Assembly: GCA_020049615.1 (NCBI GenBank)
Contig: JAIFKN010000204.1
Location: 1 to 19,586 of the forward strand
From: a bacterium
GTDB lineage: Bacteria > Planctomycetota > UBA11346
Reading direction: 5' to 3'
Length of the DNA stretch: 19,586 bases
In this document: positions 1 through 7,718 of the stretch, piece after piece
Numbering within the stretch: the stretch's first letter is position 1
Layout: each line of letters opens with the position of its first letter
Position numbers and translations under genes: made by a program
Notes under the pieces: model-generated
What the model saw: only the letters and a program-made list of their open reading frames with translations
Told to the model about the DNA's origin: nothing
Database searches by the model: none

Positions 1-5
1 AGCAT

Positions 6-323
6 CTAGCCGGCCGTCTTGATGAACTCGCGCAGCTTGGGCTCGGGCTGGAAGCCCATGGTCTGGCCGACCGGCTTGCCGTCCTTGAACATGATCATGG
101 TCGGGATGCTCATCACGCCGTACTGCTGGGCGGTCTGCGGATTGTCGTCGACGTTCAGCTTGCCGATCAGCACCGTCGCCTCGAGTTCCTTGGCCAGCTT
201 CTCGATCACCGGGCCGATCATCTTGCAGGGGCCGCACCACGGGGCCCAGAAATCGACCAGCACGGGCTTGGTCGACTTGAGCACGTCGGTGGCGAAGTTG
301 GCGTCGGTGAACTCGTGGGCCAT
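6..323 (-). CDS. trxA: Thioredoxin
   Basis: A 105-residue single-domain thioredoxin, the normal length for the family. It is a cytoplasmic protein-disulfide reductase, normally recycled by thioredoxin reductase. The active site WCGPCK is at residues 29-34 (Cys30 and Cys33) and the cis-proline that shapes the substrate site is in SIPT at about residue 74. There is no signal peptide, which argues against a periplasmic paralogue. The ATG at 323 is preceded by AGGAG six bases upstream, so the start is firm. It lies 58 bases downstream of the hydrolase gene on the same strand and could share its transcript, although the strong ribosome site allows independent expression. Nothing about the protein is unusual. 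Confidence 0.97.
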   Translation of the reverse strand: MAHEFTDANFATDVLKSTKPVLVDFWAPWCGPCKMIGPVIEKLAKELEATVLIGKLNVDDNPQTAQQYGVMSIPTMIMFKDGKPVGQTMGFQPEPKLREFIKTAG

Positions 324-381
324 GGCTGACTCCTGGTTGCCGGGACGCTAGGGCCGGACCCTGGCGCCGCAACCGGGCGGG

Positions 382-1407
382 TCAGGCGAGCGAACGCCCG
401 TGCGCGGCCATCGCCGCCGCAGGCAGCACCGCCGCGATGCGCTGCACGCTGCTGCGCAGCACACCGACGCCCTCGGCCTTGGCGCAGCGGCGCAGCCAGC
501 GCGCCAGCGGCGGATTGAAGGCGCGGGCGTGCTTGAGCAGCGAGGCGTGCGGCACCTCCTCGCCGTCGCGGTCGTAGATCCAATGCACTTCGAGGTGCGG
601 GAAGATCTTGCAGGCGAGGTCGGGGCGGCAGAGCTTGCCGGTGCCGGGCCCGTCCATGTCGAGGGTCTGCCGCTCCTTGGTGCCCCACAGGATCAGGGTC
701 GGCACCTCGGTGAGCGCCCCGCGATGGCCGGCCAGGCCGCGGAACCGCGTCAACGCCATCACCCGCTGCACCGCACCCTCGGGCGGCAGGCGGTCGAGGG
801 TGGCCTGGATGCGGTCGGCGAGCCGGCGCTCGTTCCACGCCGCGTAGCCCTGCGGGGTGAGCAGGCCGAGCGGCCCGAGCCAGCGCAGGGCGTTGCGCGA
901 GGCCTCGGCGTGGTCGGTCGAACGGGTGACCAGCGACTTGAACAGCTGGCGGCCGCGCTCGAGGGCGATCTCGGGGCGCCCGCCCTCCTTGCCGCTCTCG
1001 GCGATGATCGGTTGCATGATCCGCGACAGCATCGAGGACAGGTCGTCCAGGCAGGTCAGCGGCGACACCAGGATGAGGCCGCGCACGGGCAGCGGACGGC
1101 CGGCCTCCAGGCCGCGGCGCAGCAGTTCGATGGCGATGCCGCCGCCGACGCTCAGGCCGACCAGCACCGGCGCCAACCCGGCGTGCTGCGCACGCTCGAC
1201 CTCCTCGCGCACGCCGGCCACGACCTGGTCCAGGTCGAAGGCGTCGTAGGGATAGGTGACCAGGGTGACGCCGCCGCGGCCGCGGAGCAGCTTCAGCTGG
1301 CGAGCGTAGGTCTCCGGCGCATCCGGGACCAGACCCGGCAGGCAGACGAAGTGGAATGGCTTGCCGCCCTGGTGGCGGATGAGGTGCAGATCGGAACGGC
1401 GCTGCAT
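382..1407 (-). CDS. Alpha/beta hydrolase of unknown substrate
   Basis: A 341-residue alpha/beta hydrolase-fold protein. The nucleophile elbow GLSVGG is at residues 84-89, with Ser86 as the predicted nucleophile. A late strand ends in LILWGTKERQTLD (about 238-250), which may carry the acid. The predicted catalytic histidine is His287 in EEVPHASLL, after VHWIYDRDG. The N-terminal LPGLVPDAPETYARQ resembles the oxyanion-hole region of serine hydrolases. No signal peptide is seen, so it is probably cytoplasmic. The substrate cannot be told from sequence. The ATG at 1407 has no clear Shine-Dalgarno. About 70 bases upstream is an AT-rich patch with a small inverted repeat (ACTCTT at 1456-1461, AAGAGT at 1467-1472), the only promoter-like region near it. 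The fold is confident and the function is not. Confidence 0.85.
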   Translation of the reverse strand: MQRRSDLHLIRHQGGKPFHFVCLPGLVPDAPETYARQLKLLRGRGGVTLVTYPYDAFDLDQVVAGVREEVERAQHAGLAPVLVGLSVGGGIAIELLRRGLEAGRPLPVRGLILVSPLTCLDDLSSMLSRIMQPIIAESGKEGGRPEIALERGRQLFKSLVTRSTDHAEASRNALRWLGPLGLLTPQGYAAWNERRLADRIQATLDRLPPEGAVQRVMALTRFRGLAGHRGALTEVPTLILWGTKERQTLDMDGPGTGKLCRPDLACKIFPHLEVHWIYDRDGEEVPHASLLKHARAFNPPLARWLRRCAKAEGVGVLRSSVQRIAAVLPAAAMAAHGRSLA

Positions 1408-1485
1408 GCGGCTGTTGGTTTATGGGTCGACGTGACGCGGGCCCTTACCTCTAACACTCTTAGATGAAGAGTTCGTGAAGCAAGC

Positions 1486-1500
1486 GGGCGGATGGGCTGC
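1486..1500 (+). repeat. Half copy of the GGGCGGAT hairpin
   Basis: The 15 bases here match exactly the first 15 bases of the complete hairpin at 1592-1623, then the sequence diverges. It looks like a broken left arm. A separate GC hairpin follows (GGGGGC at 1510-1515, GCCCCC at 1528-1533). Apart from these and the element at 1575-1686, the gap 1408-1684 holds nothing that looks coding. Confidence 0.6.
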
Positions 1501-1574
1501 CTGCTGCTCGGGGGCTTCGCCGGCTTCGCCCCCGCGGCCCTGGCGGGCCTGCCCCCACGGCCGCGGCGCGGCTC

Positions 1575-1686
1575 GTTTCCTGCGGAAACGCGGGCGGATG
1601 GGCTGCGCCCATTGTATCCGCCCGGCGCCGCTGGCGGCCGGTTCTCGCCGCTGGCGCGGCGGCGACCAGGGGGCCCTGGACCCCCT
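1575..1686 (+). repeat. Composite palindromic intergenic element, copy 1
   Basis: Successive hairpins fill this gap. First is GTTTCC-tgc-GGAAAC (1575-1589). Second is an 8-base outer stem, GGGCGGAT (1592-1599) with ATCCGCCC (1616-1623), enclosing the inner stem GGGC-tgc-GCCC (1600-1610) and a 5-base ATTGT bulge. Then comes a CGCTGGCGCG-containing stretch, and last AGGGGG (1668-1673) pairing with CCCCCT (1681-1686). The same order recurs in inverted orientation at 17021-17139. The last arm overlaps the TAG stop codon of the RNA methyltransferase gene. It could act as a bidirectional terminator for that gene or as a REP-like mobile repeat. There is no U-run typical of a rho-independent terminator. 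Confidence 0.75.
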
Positions 1687-2662
1687 ACTTGCGGCGGCGG
1701 ACCATGGCGACGAAGAAGCCTTCGTGGGCCGCTGTCGGCCACAGGCGCAGGCAGGCCTTGGTGAAGTCGCCGTAGGTGGTGCCGCGGAAGGCGGCGATGC
1801 CGGGCGCGGCGGCCTCGCCGAAGCGCTTCGACCACGAGGTCAGGTCGACCGGCTCGAGCGGCGCGCGCAGATGCAGCAGGTGCGCGACCACCGCCTCGTT
1901 CTCGCGCGGGTCCATCGAGCAGGTGCTGTAGACCAGCGTGCCGCCGGGGGCGAGCAGGCTGGCGGCGCGCTCGACCAGGCTGACCTGGATGCGGGCGCGC
2001 GACTCGACGTAGGCCTCGTAATCGATGCCGAGGTGCTCCCAGGTGCGCCGCACCTCGACCCGCACCGTGCCGGTGCCGGTGCACGGCGCGTCGACCAGGA
2101 TGTGGTCCCAGGTGCGGTCGGCGATCTGCGGCGGCGGCGTGCGCATGTCGCACAGCAGCGGCCGGGCCTTGCTCGCGCCCATCAGCTTCAGGGTGTGGCA
2201 GAGGATGCCGTAGCGCCCCGGCGCGCGGTCGCAGGCGGTCAGGCCGGCGCCGCCCTCGCCCAGGCGCATGGCCAGCAGCGCCGCCTTGCCGCCGGGCGCG
2301 GCGCAGGCGTCGAGCACCTTGTCGCCTTCGCGCAGCGGCCCGACCAGCGCGGGCAGCTGGCTGGCCAGGCCCTGGCTGTAGAGGCGGCCCTCCTTGTAGG
2401 CGACCGACTCCTTCAGCTGCACCTCGCCTTCCTGCGTGGTGGTGAAGGACCAGTCGGACAGCGGGTGCTTGGTGAACGGCACGCCGGCCTCGCGCAGTTC
2501 GCGCACCAGGTCGCCGCACTTGCCCTTGAGCGTGTTGGCGCGGAACGAGGGCTGCTTGGCAGTGGCGCAGCCGGCCAGGGCGGCCTCGGCGCGGTCCCCG
2601 GCGGCCTCGCGCAGGGCGGCGACGAAGGCGGGGGGGAGGATGTCGGCCGGAAGCTCGCTCAT
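1685..2662 (-). CDS. RsmB/NOP2-family RNA (cytosine-5) methyltransferase
   Basis: A 325-residue SAM-dependent RNA methyltransferase of the NOL1/NOP2/Sun family, which makes 5-methylcytosine in rRNA or tRNA. The SAM-binding motif DACAAPGGK is at 118-126. The two cysteines typical of m5C RNA enzymes are both present: Cys194 in DAPCTGTG (product release) and Cys248 in YSTCSM (the nucleophile). An N-terminal FRANTLK stretch (about 40-46) is the usual RNA-binding lead-in. The NusB-like N-terminal domain of classical RsmB is absent, so it is closer in layout to RsmF/YebU or short NSUN enzymes, and the target base cannot be assigned. The ATG at 2662 lacks a visible Shine-Dalgarno. The TAG stop lies inside the arm of a palindromic repeat. 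Confidence 0.9.
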   Translation of the reverse strand: MSELPADILPPAFVAALREAAGDRAEAALAGCATAKQPSFRANTLKGKCGDLVRELREAGVPFTKHPLSDWSFTTTQEGEVQLKESVAYKEGRLYSQGLASQLPALVGPLREGDKVLDACAAPGGKAALLAMRLGEGGAGLTACDRAPGRYGILCHTLKLMGASKARPLLCDMRTPPPQIADRTWDHILVDAPCTGTGTVRVEVRRTWEHLGIDYEAYVESRARIQVSLVERAASLLAPGGTLVYSTCSMDPRENEAVVAHLLHLRAPLEPVDLTSWSKRFGEAAAPGIAAFRGTTYGDFTKACLRLWPTAAHEGFFVAMVRRRK

Positions 2663-2691
2663 GTGGGGGACAGTAGGGGCCGGCTCGGCGG

Positions 2692-2721
2692 TTGAATCTC
2701 GGCCACCGTGGTGATTATGAT
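2692..2721 (+). promoter_or_regulatory. Possible sigma70-type promoter for the coiled-coil gene
   Basis: In the 83-base divergent gap, TTGAAT (2692-2697) and TATGAT (2716-2721) are separated by 18 bases and lie about 25 bases before the start codon at 2746. This is also one of the few AT-richer patches in the region. The match is to an E. coli-type consensus, which may not apply to this organism. Confidence 0.4.
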
Positions 2722-2745
2722 GGCCGGATAAACCGGGAGGCTTCC

Positions 2746-3363
2746 ATGGAATGGCTCACCGAACACGGCGGCAGCATCCTCCTCCTGGTGGGGGCCTTCG
2801 TCACCCTGCTCCTGCTGGTCGGCGTCGGCGTGCTGGCGGCGATCTGGATCGGCCGCGGTCTGCGTCGCGTCGCCGAGATCCAGCTGTCGATCGACAAGGT
2901 CAAGCAGGAGCAGTCGGCGGTCCGCGCCGCCACCCGTGGCGACCAGACCGGCCCGTTGCGCGCCGAGGTCAAGGAGCTGGAGGCCAAGCTGCGCGAGTCG
3001 ACCGCCCTGGCCAAGGCGCGCGAGAAGCTGCTGGCGGCCGAGGACGAGAACCTGAGCGCGCGGGCCAAGGCCCTGGCGGCGATGGACAAGGAACTGGCCG
3101 TAGCCAAGCGCCACGCCAGCGAGTCGGAGCAGCGCGCCCGCCTCGCCGAGCAGGCGGCGCAGCAGGCCCAGGCCGAACTCGAGCAGGTGCGCGCCGCGCA
3201 CGCCCAGCTCGAACAGGCCGCCAGCATGATGCAGCGCCAGCTGGACGGCCAGCAGCAGAACGCCGCCATGCTGCAGAGCACGGTCGCCGACCTCAACGCC
3301 AAGCGCGACCTGCTCACCGCCGAGGTGCGGCATCTGCAGGAGCGTCTCGCCGTCAGGCCGTGA
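2746..3363 (+). CDS. Membrane-anchored coiled-coil protein, function unknown
   Basis: A 205-residue protein with one hydrophobic helix (residues about 10-36, rich in Leu and Val) followed by a long heptad-like helix rich in Ala, Glu, Lys, Arg and Gln (about 40-203). No catalytic motif is visible. Arginines directly after the membrane helix (GRGLRR) and none before it suggest that the coiled coil faces the cytoplasm by the positive-inside rule. The ATG at 2746 is chosen because GGGAGG (2735-2740) sits five bases upstream; longer in-frame starts lack this. The 3' end overlaps the recombinase gene on the other strand by 11 bases. The architecture echoes the N-terminal halves of the two BRCT proteins near 12-13.5 kb, but no shared sequence is evident. 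I do not recognise the family. Confidence 0.85.
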   Translation: MEWLTEHGGSILLLVGAFVTLLLLVGVGVLAAIWIGRGLRRVAEIQLSIDKVKQEQSAVRAATRGDQTGPLRAEVKELEAKLRESTALAKAREKLLAAEDENLSARAKALAAMDKELAVAKRHASESEQRARLAEQAAQQAQAELEQVRAAHAQLEQAASMMQRQLDGQQQNAAMLQSTVADLNAKRDLLTAEVRHLQERLAVRP

Positions 3364-4249
3364 AGAGGATGCGCTGCTGCTCCTGGCACGGGGCGGGCAG
3401 CGCGGCGAGCAGGTCACCGATCTCGCGCAGTTCGTGGCGGCGCTCCTCGCGGCTGCCGATGTAGGCCAGGGTGCTGAAGATCGAGCTGTGGCCGAGCAGG
3501 CGCTGCAGCTCCACCACGCCGACGCCGCGCTCGTGCAGATGGGTGGCGAAGCAGTGGCGCAGGCGGTGGGCGGTGACGTGGCAGGCCAGTCCGCAGCGCC
3601 GGCGGGCGTCGGCCAGCGCCTCGTTCACCCGGTCCTCGGGCAGCTGCCGGTCCGGAGCGGAGGGCTCGGCGGGAAACAGCAGCGAGGTCGGCCGCCACGC
3701 CGCCCGATAGGCCCGCAGGACGGCGATGAGCCCCAGCGGCAGGAGCGTCCGACGCGCCCGCATGCCCTTGCCCAGGCGCACCGCCACGCTGCCGTCCACC
3801 TCGTCGAGGTCGCCGACCCGCACCGCCTGCGCTTCGCCGATGCGCAGGCCGGTGGCGTAGAGGAACTGGCAGAAGACGCGGGTGCGCGGGTTGGTGATCG
3901 CGGCGAGGAGGTTGGCGATCTGCCACGGATCGGCGACCGGCCGCCGTTCCGGACGGCACGGACGGATCGCTGGCAGCAGACGCTGGTCGACAGACTCGTT
4001 GCGCATGCGCTTGAACAGGAAGACCAGTCCGACCCGGTAGTGGTAGCGCGAATTGCGGCTGCATTCCAGCGAAGCCAGCCAGGCCGAGGCCTGCTCCTGG
4101 TCGGCATGCATGGCATCGCTGCCGCACCAGTCCTCGAATGCGGCGAGGCTGTGGGCGTAGCTGTCGCAGGTCCGCTTGGAGTAGCCGAGCATGCGACAGC
4201 GCGCGGCGACCAGGGCGGTGATGGGGCGGTTCTTGAGATGGTGTGGCAT
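3353..4249 (-). CDS. Tyrosine recombinase (phage-integrase family)
   Basis: A 298-residue site-specific recombinase. An N-terminal SAM-like DNA-binding domain (about 10-85) is followed by the catalytic domain. All the usual catalytic residues are visible: Arg136 in TGLRIGEA, Lys161 in LGKGMR, His228 and Arg231 in HRLRH, His254 in LLGHSS, and the nucleophile Tyr263 in TLAYIGS. The RPTSLLFP stretch before the HxxR box resembles integrases often found beside IS91-type elements rather than XerC/XerD, but no transposase is next to it. The start is ATG 4249; an in-frame GTG at 4267 is an alternative. It begins 22 bases after the ABC transporter stop codon on the same strand, an odd operon partner, and its end overlaps the convergent coiled-coil gene. 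No attachment site could be recognised. Confidence 0.9.
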   Translation of the reverse strand: MPHHLKNRPITALVAARCRMLGYSKRTCDSYAHSLAAFEDWCGSDAMHADQEQASAWLASLECSRNSRYHYRVGLVFLFKRMRNESVDQRLLPAIRPCRPERRPVADPWQIANLLAAITNPRTRVFCQFLYATGLRIGEAQAVRVGDLDEVDGSVAVRLGKGMRARRTLLPLGLIAVLRAYRAAWRPTSLLFPAEPSAPDRQLPEDRVNEALADARRRCGLACHVTAHRLRHCFATHLHERGVGVVELQRLLGHSSIFSTLAYIGSREERRHELREIGDLLAALPAPCQEQQRILFTA

Positions 4250-4271
4250 GGGCTCTTGTCGCCCCACGCCG

Positions 4272-6029
4272 CTACGCCGCCAGCGACTGCCCCTCGACCA
4301 GCTCGCGGAACAGGCCGGGCCGCGCCGCCAGCTCGGCGTAGGAGCCGTCCTGCGCCAGGCGTCCGTCGCGCAGGACGAGGATGCGGTCGCAGTGCCGCAC
4401 GGTGGCCAGGCGGTGGGCGATGAAGATGCCGGTGCGGCCGCCCAGGCTGCGCTCGATCGCCTGCTGGATCAGCCGCTCGCTCAGCGTGTCGAGGGCGCTG
4501 GTCGCCTCGTCGAAGATGAGGAAGGCCGGATCGGCGAGCAGCACGCGGGCGATGGCCAGGCGCTGGCGCTGGCCGCCGGACAGCGTGGTGCCGCCCTCGC
4601 CGACCGCGGTCGAGAGGCCGCCGGGCAGGCGCGCAATGAACTCCCAGGCGTTGGCCTGCTCGCAGGCGCGCTGCAGCTCGGCGTCGCTGGCCTCGGGCCG
4701 GGCGACGCGCAGGTTGTCGCGCAGGGTGGTGCGGAAGAGGAACGGATCCTGCGGCACCACGCCGAAGCGGCGGCGCAACTCGCGGCCGGGCAGGCGGCGC
4801 AGATCGACGCCATCGATCGCCACCATCCCCTCCTGCGGGTCGTAGAGGCGCAGCAGCAGCTGCACCAGGGTGCTCTTGCCGGCGCCCGACGGGCCGACCA
4901 CCGCGACCTTCTGGCCGTAGGGGATGCGCAGGTCGAAACCATGCAGGACGCGCTCGTGCTGGTAGGCGAAGGACACGCCGGACAGCGACAGCTCGCCGCG
5001 CGCCGGCACCGGCAGGGCCTCGCCGACCGGGTCGGGCGTCGAACTGACAGCGCGGAAGACCAGGTCGATACGACGGGCCGAGGCGCTGGCGGCGCCGAGC
5101 TGGTTCATCGTCTGGAACAGGACCTGGAGCGGCCACTGCAGCGAGGCGTAGCTGGTCAGGCAGGCGGCGACGGTCCCGAGATCGATGTGCCCGCCGAGGA
5201 AGCGCCACGAGCACACCCCGACGAGCAGGGCGAAGGCGACGTAGCCCATGCCCTCCTGCTTCATCCACTCGACATGCGAGCGGATGTCGCGATGCACCGT
5301 CTTGTCGCCGATCAGGCGCGCGCCGGCGTCGAATTCGCCGGCGATCGCCGGCTCCATGGCGTAGAGCTTCACCGCCCGGGTGCCGCGCAGGAGGTCGGCG
5401 ACCTGGCCGCTGACCTTGCCCTCGGCGCGCTGGAAGTCGCGCCACAGGTCGCGCTGGCGCCGTCGCGACAGCTCCATCATCGCGACGCTCGCCAGGGTCG
5501 TCACCATCAGCGTCGAGGCGACCACCCAGTCCCAGCTCCAGAACAGGGCCAGGGTCGCGACCATGGCGATGGCGGTGTGCGGCAGCATCATCGTGCACTG
5601 CTGGATGAAGCCGACGATGTTGCCGAGCGGCGAGCCGAACAGGTAGCTGTACAGCTCGCCCGAGGGGTGGCGGCCGTGGAAGCGCAGGCACAGGTCGTTG
5701 ATGTGGCGGAAGAACTGGGCGCGGACATGGAAGACCAGTTGCTCGCGGGCGCGGGTGAAGAGGCGGTAGCCGAGGTGCCAGCAGGCCATGCGCACGATGA
5801 ACGACACCACCAGGAAGAAGGCGAGCAGCAGCAGCAGGCGGCGCCAGCGCTCGGCGGCCTCCAGCCCGGTGGGCTCCAGCACGTCGTTGAACAGCCATTT
5901 GGGGAAGACGTTCTGCAGCGAGATCGCCGCCCCGCTGACGCCGGTGAGGACGATGGCGGCGAGGATCGGCCATTTCTTCGCCAGCAGCGGCGGGCGCAGC
6001 ACAGCGGCGAAGGTGGTGCGGGCGGTCAC
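4272..6029 (-). CDS. ABC exporter, fused membrane and ATPase domains (MsbA-like)
   Basis: A 585-residue half-transporter: a six-helix type-1 exporter membrane domain (about 15-320) and a C-terminal ATPase domain (about 345-575). ATPase motifs are intact: Walker A GPSGAGKST at 379-387, Q-loop Gln427 in VPQDPF, signature LSGGQ at 483-487, Walker B FLIFDEA at 503-509, and the switch His539 in AHR. Such proteins work as homodimers in the inner membrane and export lipids, drugs or peptides; the substrate is unknown. The likely start is GTG at 6029, which overlaps the TGA of the upstream glycosidase gene (GTGA), implying translational coupling. The reading frame stays open further upstream but there only shadows the glycosidase gene. 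It is followed after 22 bases by the recombinase gene. Confidence 0.92.
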   Translation of the reverse strand: MTARTTFAAVLRPPLLAKKWPILAAIVLTGVSGAAISLQNVFPKWLFNDVLEPTGLEAAERWRRLLLLLAFFLVVSFIVRMACWHLGYRLFTRAREQLVFHVRAQFFRHINDLCLRFHGRHPSGELYSYLFGSPLGNIVGFIQQCTMMLPHTAIAMVATLALFWSWDWVVASTLMVTTLASVAMMELSRRRQRDLWRDFQRAEGKVSGQVADLLRGTRAVKLYAMEPAIAGEFDAGARLIGDKTVHRDIRSHVEWMKQEGMGYVAFALLVGVCSWRFLGGHIDLGTVAACLTSYASLQWPLQVLFQTMNQLGAASASARRIDLVFRAVSSTPDPVGEALPVPARGELSLSGVSFAYQHERVLHGFDLRIPYGQKVAVVGPSGAGKSTLVQLLLRLYDPQEGMVAIDGVDLRRLPGRELRRRFGVVPQDPFLFRTTLRDNLRVARPEASDAELQRACEQANAWEFIARLPGGLSTAVGEGGTTLSGGQRQRLAIARVLLADPAFLIFDEATSALDTLSERLIQQAIERSLGGRTGIFIAHRLATVRHCDRILVLRDGRLAQDGSYAELAARPGLFRELVEGQSLAA

Positions 6030-7699
6030 GGGGCGCCCCGGCGCAGCACCAGCACCGACACCGAGCGCTCCGGCACCTCGACGACCAGCCGCGGTCCGCC
6101 GATCCGCAGCGCGACCTCGCGCACGCGGGCGCAGGACGGGTCGCCGGGCGCGATCGGGCTGTTGTCGAGCGTGCCCTCGAGGACGTGGTGCTGCGCCTCC
6201 GGCTGCAGGGCGCCGAGCGTCGCCAGGTCGAGTTCGAGGCGCTCGGGGGCGGCGAAGCGGCGGTTGATCAGGTGCAGGTACCACGCCTGGTCGTCGGCGG
6301 TGCACACCGCATCGAGCCACGCGACCTTGGCCGCCGGGTGGATGCCGTTCAGGCGCAGCGGCTGGGCGTAGCCGTCCGGCTCCGGGCGCTCGAGGGCGAC
6401 GACGCGGTCGCCGTGGTGCGCGGCGTACAACCCGACCGCCATGCCGGTCGGCAGGGTGCGCGGCGGCGCCTGGCCCGATGGATCGACGCGGATGCCGGTG
6501 ATGCCCCAGCTCGAGCCGACCAGCATCGACTGGCAGGCCAGGCCGATGTCGGGCCGGCGCATGAAGGCGTGCAGGTAGGACGCCGCGCCGACGCCCTTGG
6601 CCAGGTCGCTGTCGAGCGCCGGCCGCAGGCCCTTCCACCAGCCGTTCCAGTTCCACTCGGTGATCGCCACCCGCCAGCCCAGCGCGCCGGCCGCCGCGCC
6701 CTGGCGCGTGACCGACTGCCCGTGGGCGTCGAAGCCGGGACCGCCGGCGACCCAGGCGCGCCAGATGTCCTCGGCGGACAGGGCTGCGGCATCGAGCGTG
6801 GCGCCGTCGCGCTGCACCTCGGCGATGGCCCAGGGCCGGTAGTCGTGATAGACGCACCACGGCACGCGGGCTCGCAGCTGGGCGTCGGCGAGCAGGCGCT
6901 CCTCGAACCCCGGCCACTTCCAGGCCGGATTCCCCTCCATGATCAGCTCGATCGACGGATCCACCGCGCGCATCGCCTCGACGCAGGCATCGAGCGTCCG
7001 CCGGTACCAGGCGTAACGCTCGTCGAGCCCGGCCGCGCCCTTGCCGGCGCGCTCCAGCGCCCGGTCGAAATACATCCACACCTCGTTGCCGAGCTGGAAG
7101 CGCTTGACGTTGTGCGGCGCGGGATGGCCGTTGGCGGCGCGCACCGCCGGCCAGTCGGGCATGCCGGCCGGCAGCCGGGCGCCGAGCGGCGCGTTGCAGT
7201 AGGCGACCAGGCCGGCGTGACGCAGGGCCAGCTCGGCGACCGGCACCTCGCCGGCCAGGGCCGGTTCCAGCGGCACCGGCAGCAGCGGCTCGGCACCGAG
7301 GTGGCGGCACAGGGCGAAGAACTCCTCCAGCCCGAACTCGTTGGACAGCGGCGCGCGTCCGGCGTGGCGCGACTGGAACATCGGCCGGCCATCCGCCCGG
7401 CCTGGCACATTGTCGATCATGTCACGCCAGTCGATGTCGGTGAGGTCGGTGCCGCCCGGCCAGCGGATCACCGGGATGCGCCACGACTCCAGGATCGACA
7501 CCACCCGCGGGTCGAGCCGCCGGGTGCCGGGCAGGCGGGCGGACTCGTAGCCGGGCTCGCCCCAGCTGGCACGTTCCATGAAGTGGCCGAAGACGCGTGG
7601 ATCGAGGCGGTGGAGGACGGTGTCGGTGAGGCGCATGGTGGTGGGTTCGCTGGCGGCGAGCAGGGGTACGAGGAGGAGGGCGAAGACGGCGGCGCGCAT
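6026..7699 (-). CDS. Secreted GH51-like glycoside hydrolase
   Basis: A 557-residue protein with a short hydrophobic N terminus (MRAAVFALLLVPLLAAS) that looks like a signal peptide, so it is probably periplasmic or secreted. The body resembles clan-A retaining glycosidases, most like GH51 alpha-L-arabinofuranosidases: FGHFMER near 37-43, RWPGG at 79-83, the GNE motif at 204-206 with Glu206 as the expected acid/base, and ITEWN at 346-350 with Glu348 as the expected nucleophile. A beta-sandwich C-terminal region follows to the end. The exact sugar specificity cannot be read from sequence. The ATG at 7699 is preceded by AGGA about nine bases upstream. It leads the run with the ABC transporter and is divergent to an AraC regulator, which probably controls it. 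Confidence 0.82.
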   Translation of the reverse strand: MRAAVFALLLVPLLAASEPTTMRLTDTVLHRLDPRVFGHFMERASWGEPGYESARLPGTRRLDPRVVSILESWRIPVIRWPGGTDLTDIDWRDMIDNVPGRADGRPMFQSRHAGRAPLSNEFGLEEFFALCRHLGAEPLLPVPLEPALAGEVPVAELALRHAGLVAYCNAPLGARLPAGMPDWPAVRAANGHPAPHNVKRFQLGNEVWMYFDRALERAGKGAAGLDERYAWYRRTLDACVEAMRAVDPSIELIMEGNPAWKWPGFEERLLADAQLRARVPWCVYHDYRPWAIAEVQRDGATLDAAALSAEDIWRAWVAGGPGFDAHGQSVTRQGAAAGALGWRVAITEWNWNGWWKGLRPALDSDLAKGVGAASYLHAFMRRPDIGLACQSMLVGSSWGITGIRVDPSGQAPPRTLPTGMAVGLYAAHHGDRVVALERPEPDGYAQPLRLNGIHPAAKVAWLDAVCTADDQAWYLHLINRRFAAPERLELDLATLGALQPEAQHHVLEGTLDNSPIAPGDPSCARVREVALRIGGPRLVVEVPERSVSVLVLRRGAP

Positions 7700-7718
7700 G
7701 ATGGATGATCCTGGTCAT

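Noticed and set aside
4191..6371. Long open frame (726 codons) on the plus strand opposite the ABC transporter
   Set aside because: It is antisense to a transporter with all its motifs intact, has a low-complexity Ala/Gly/Arg/Gln composition and no recognisable domain. Long antisense frames are expected at this GC content.
3353..7699. A genomic island bounded by the recombinase
   Set aside because: No direct repeats, tRNA target or second mobile gene could be seen, and base composition looks like the neighbouring genes.
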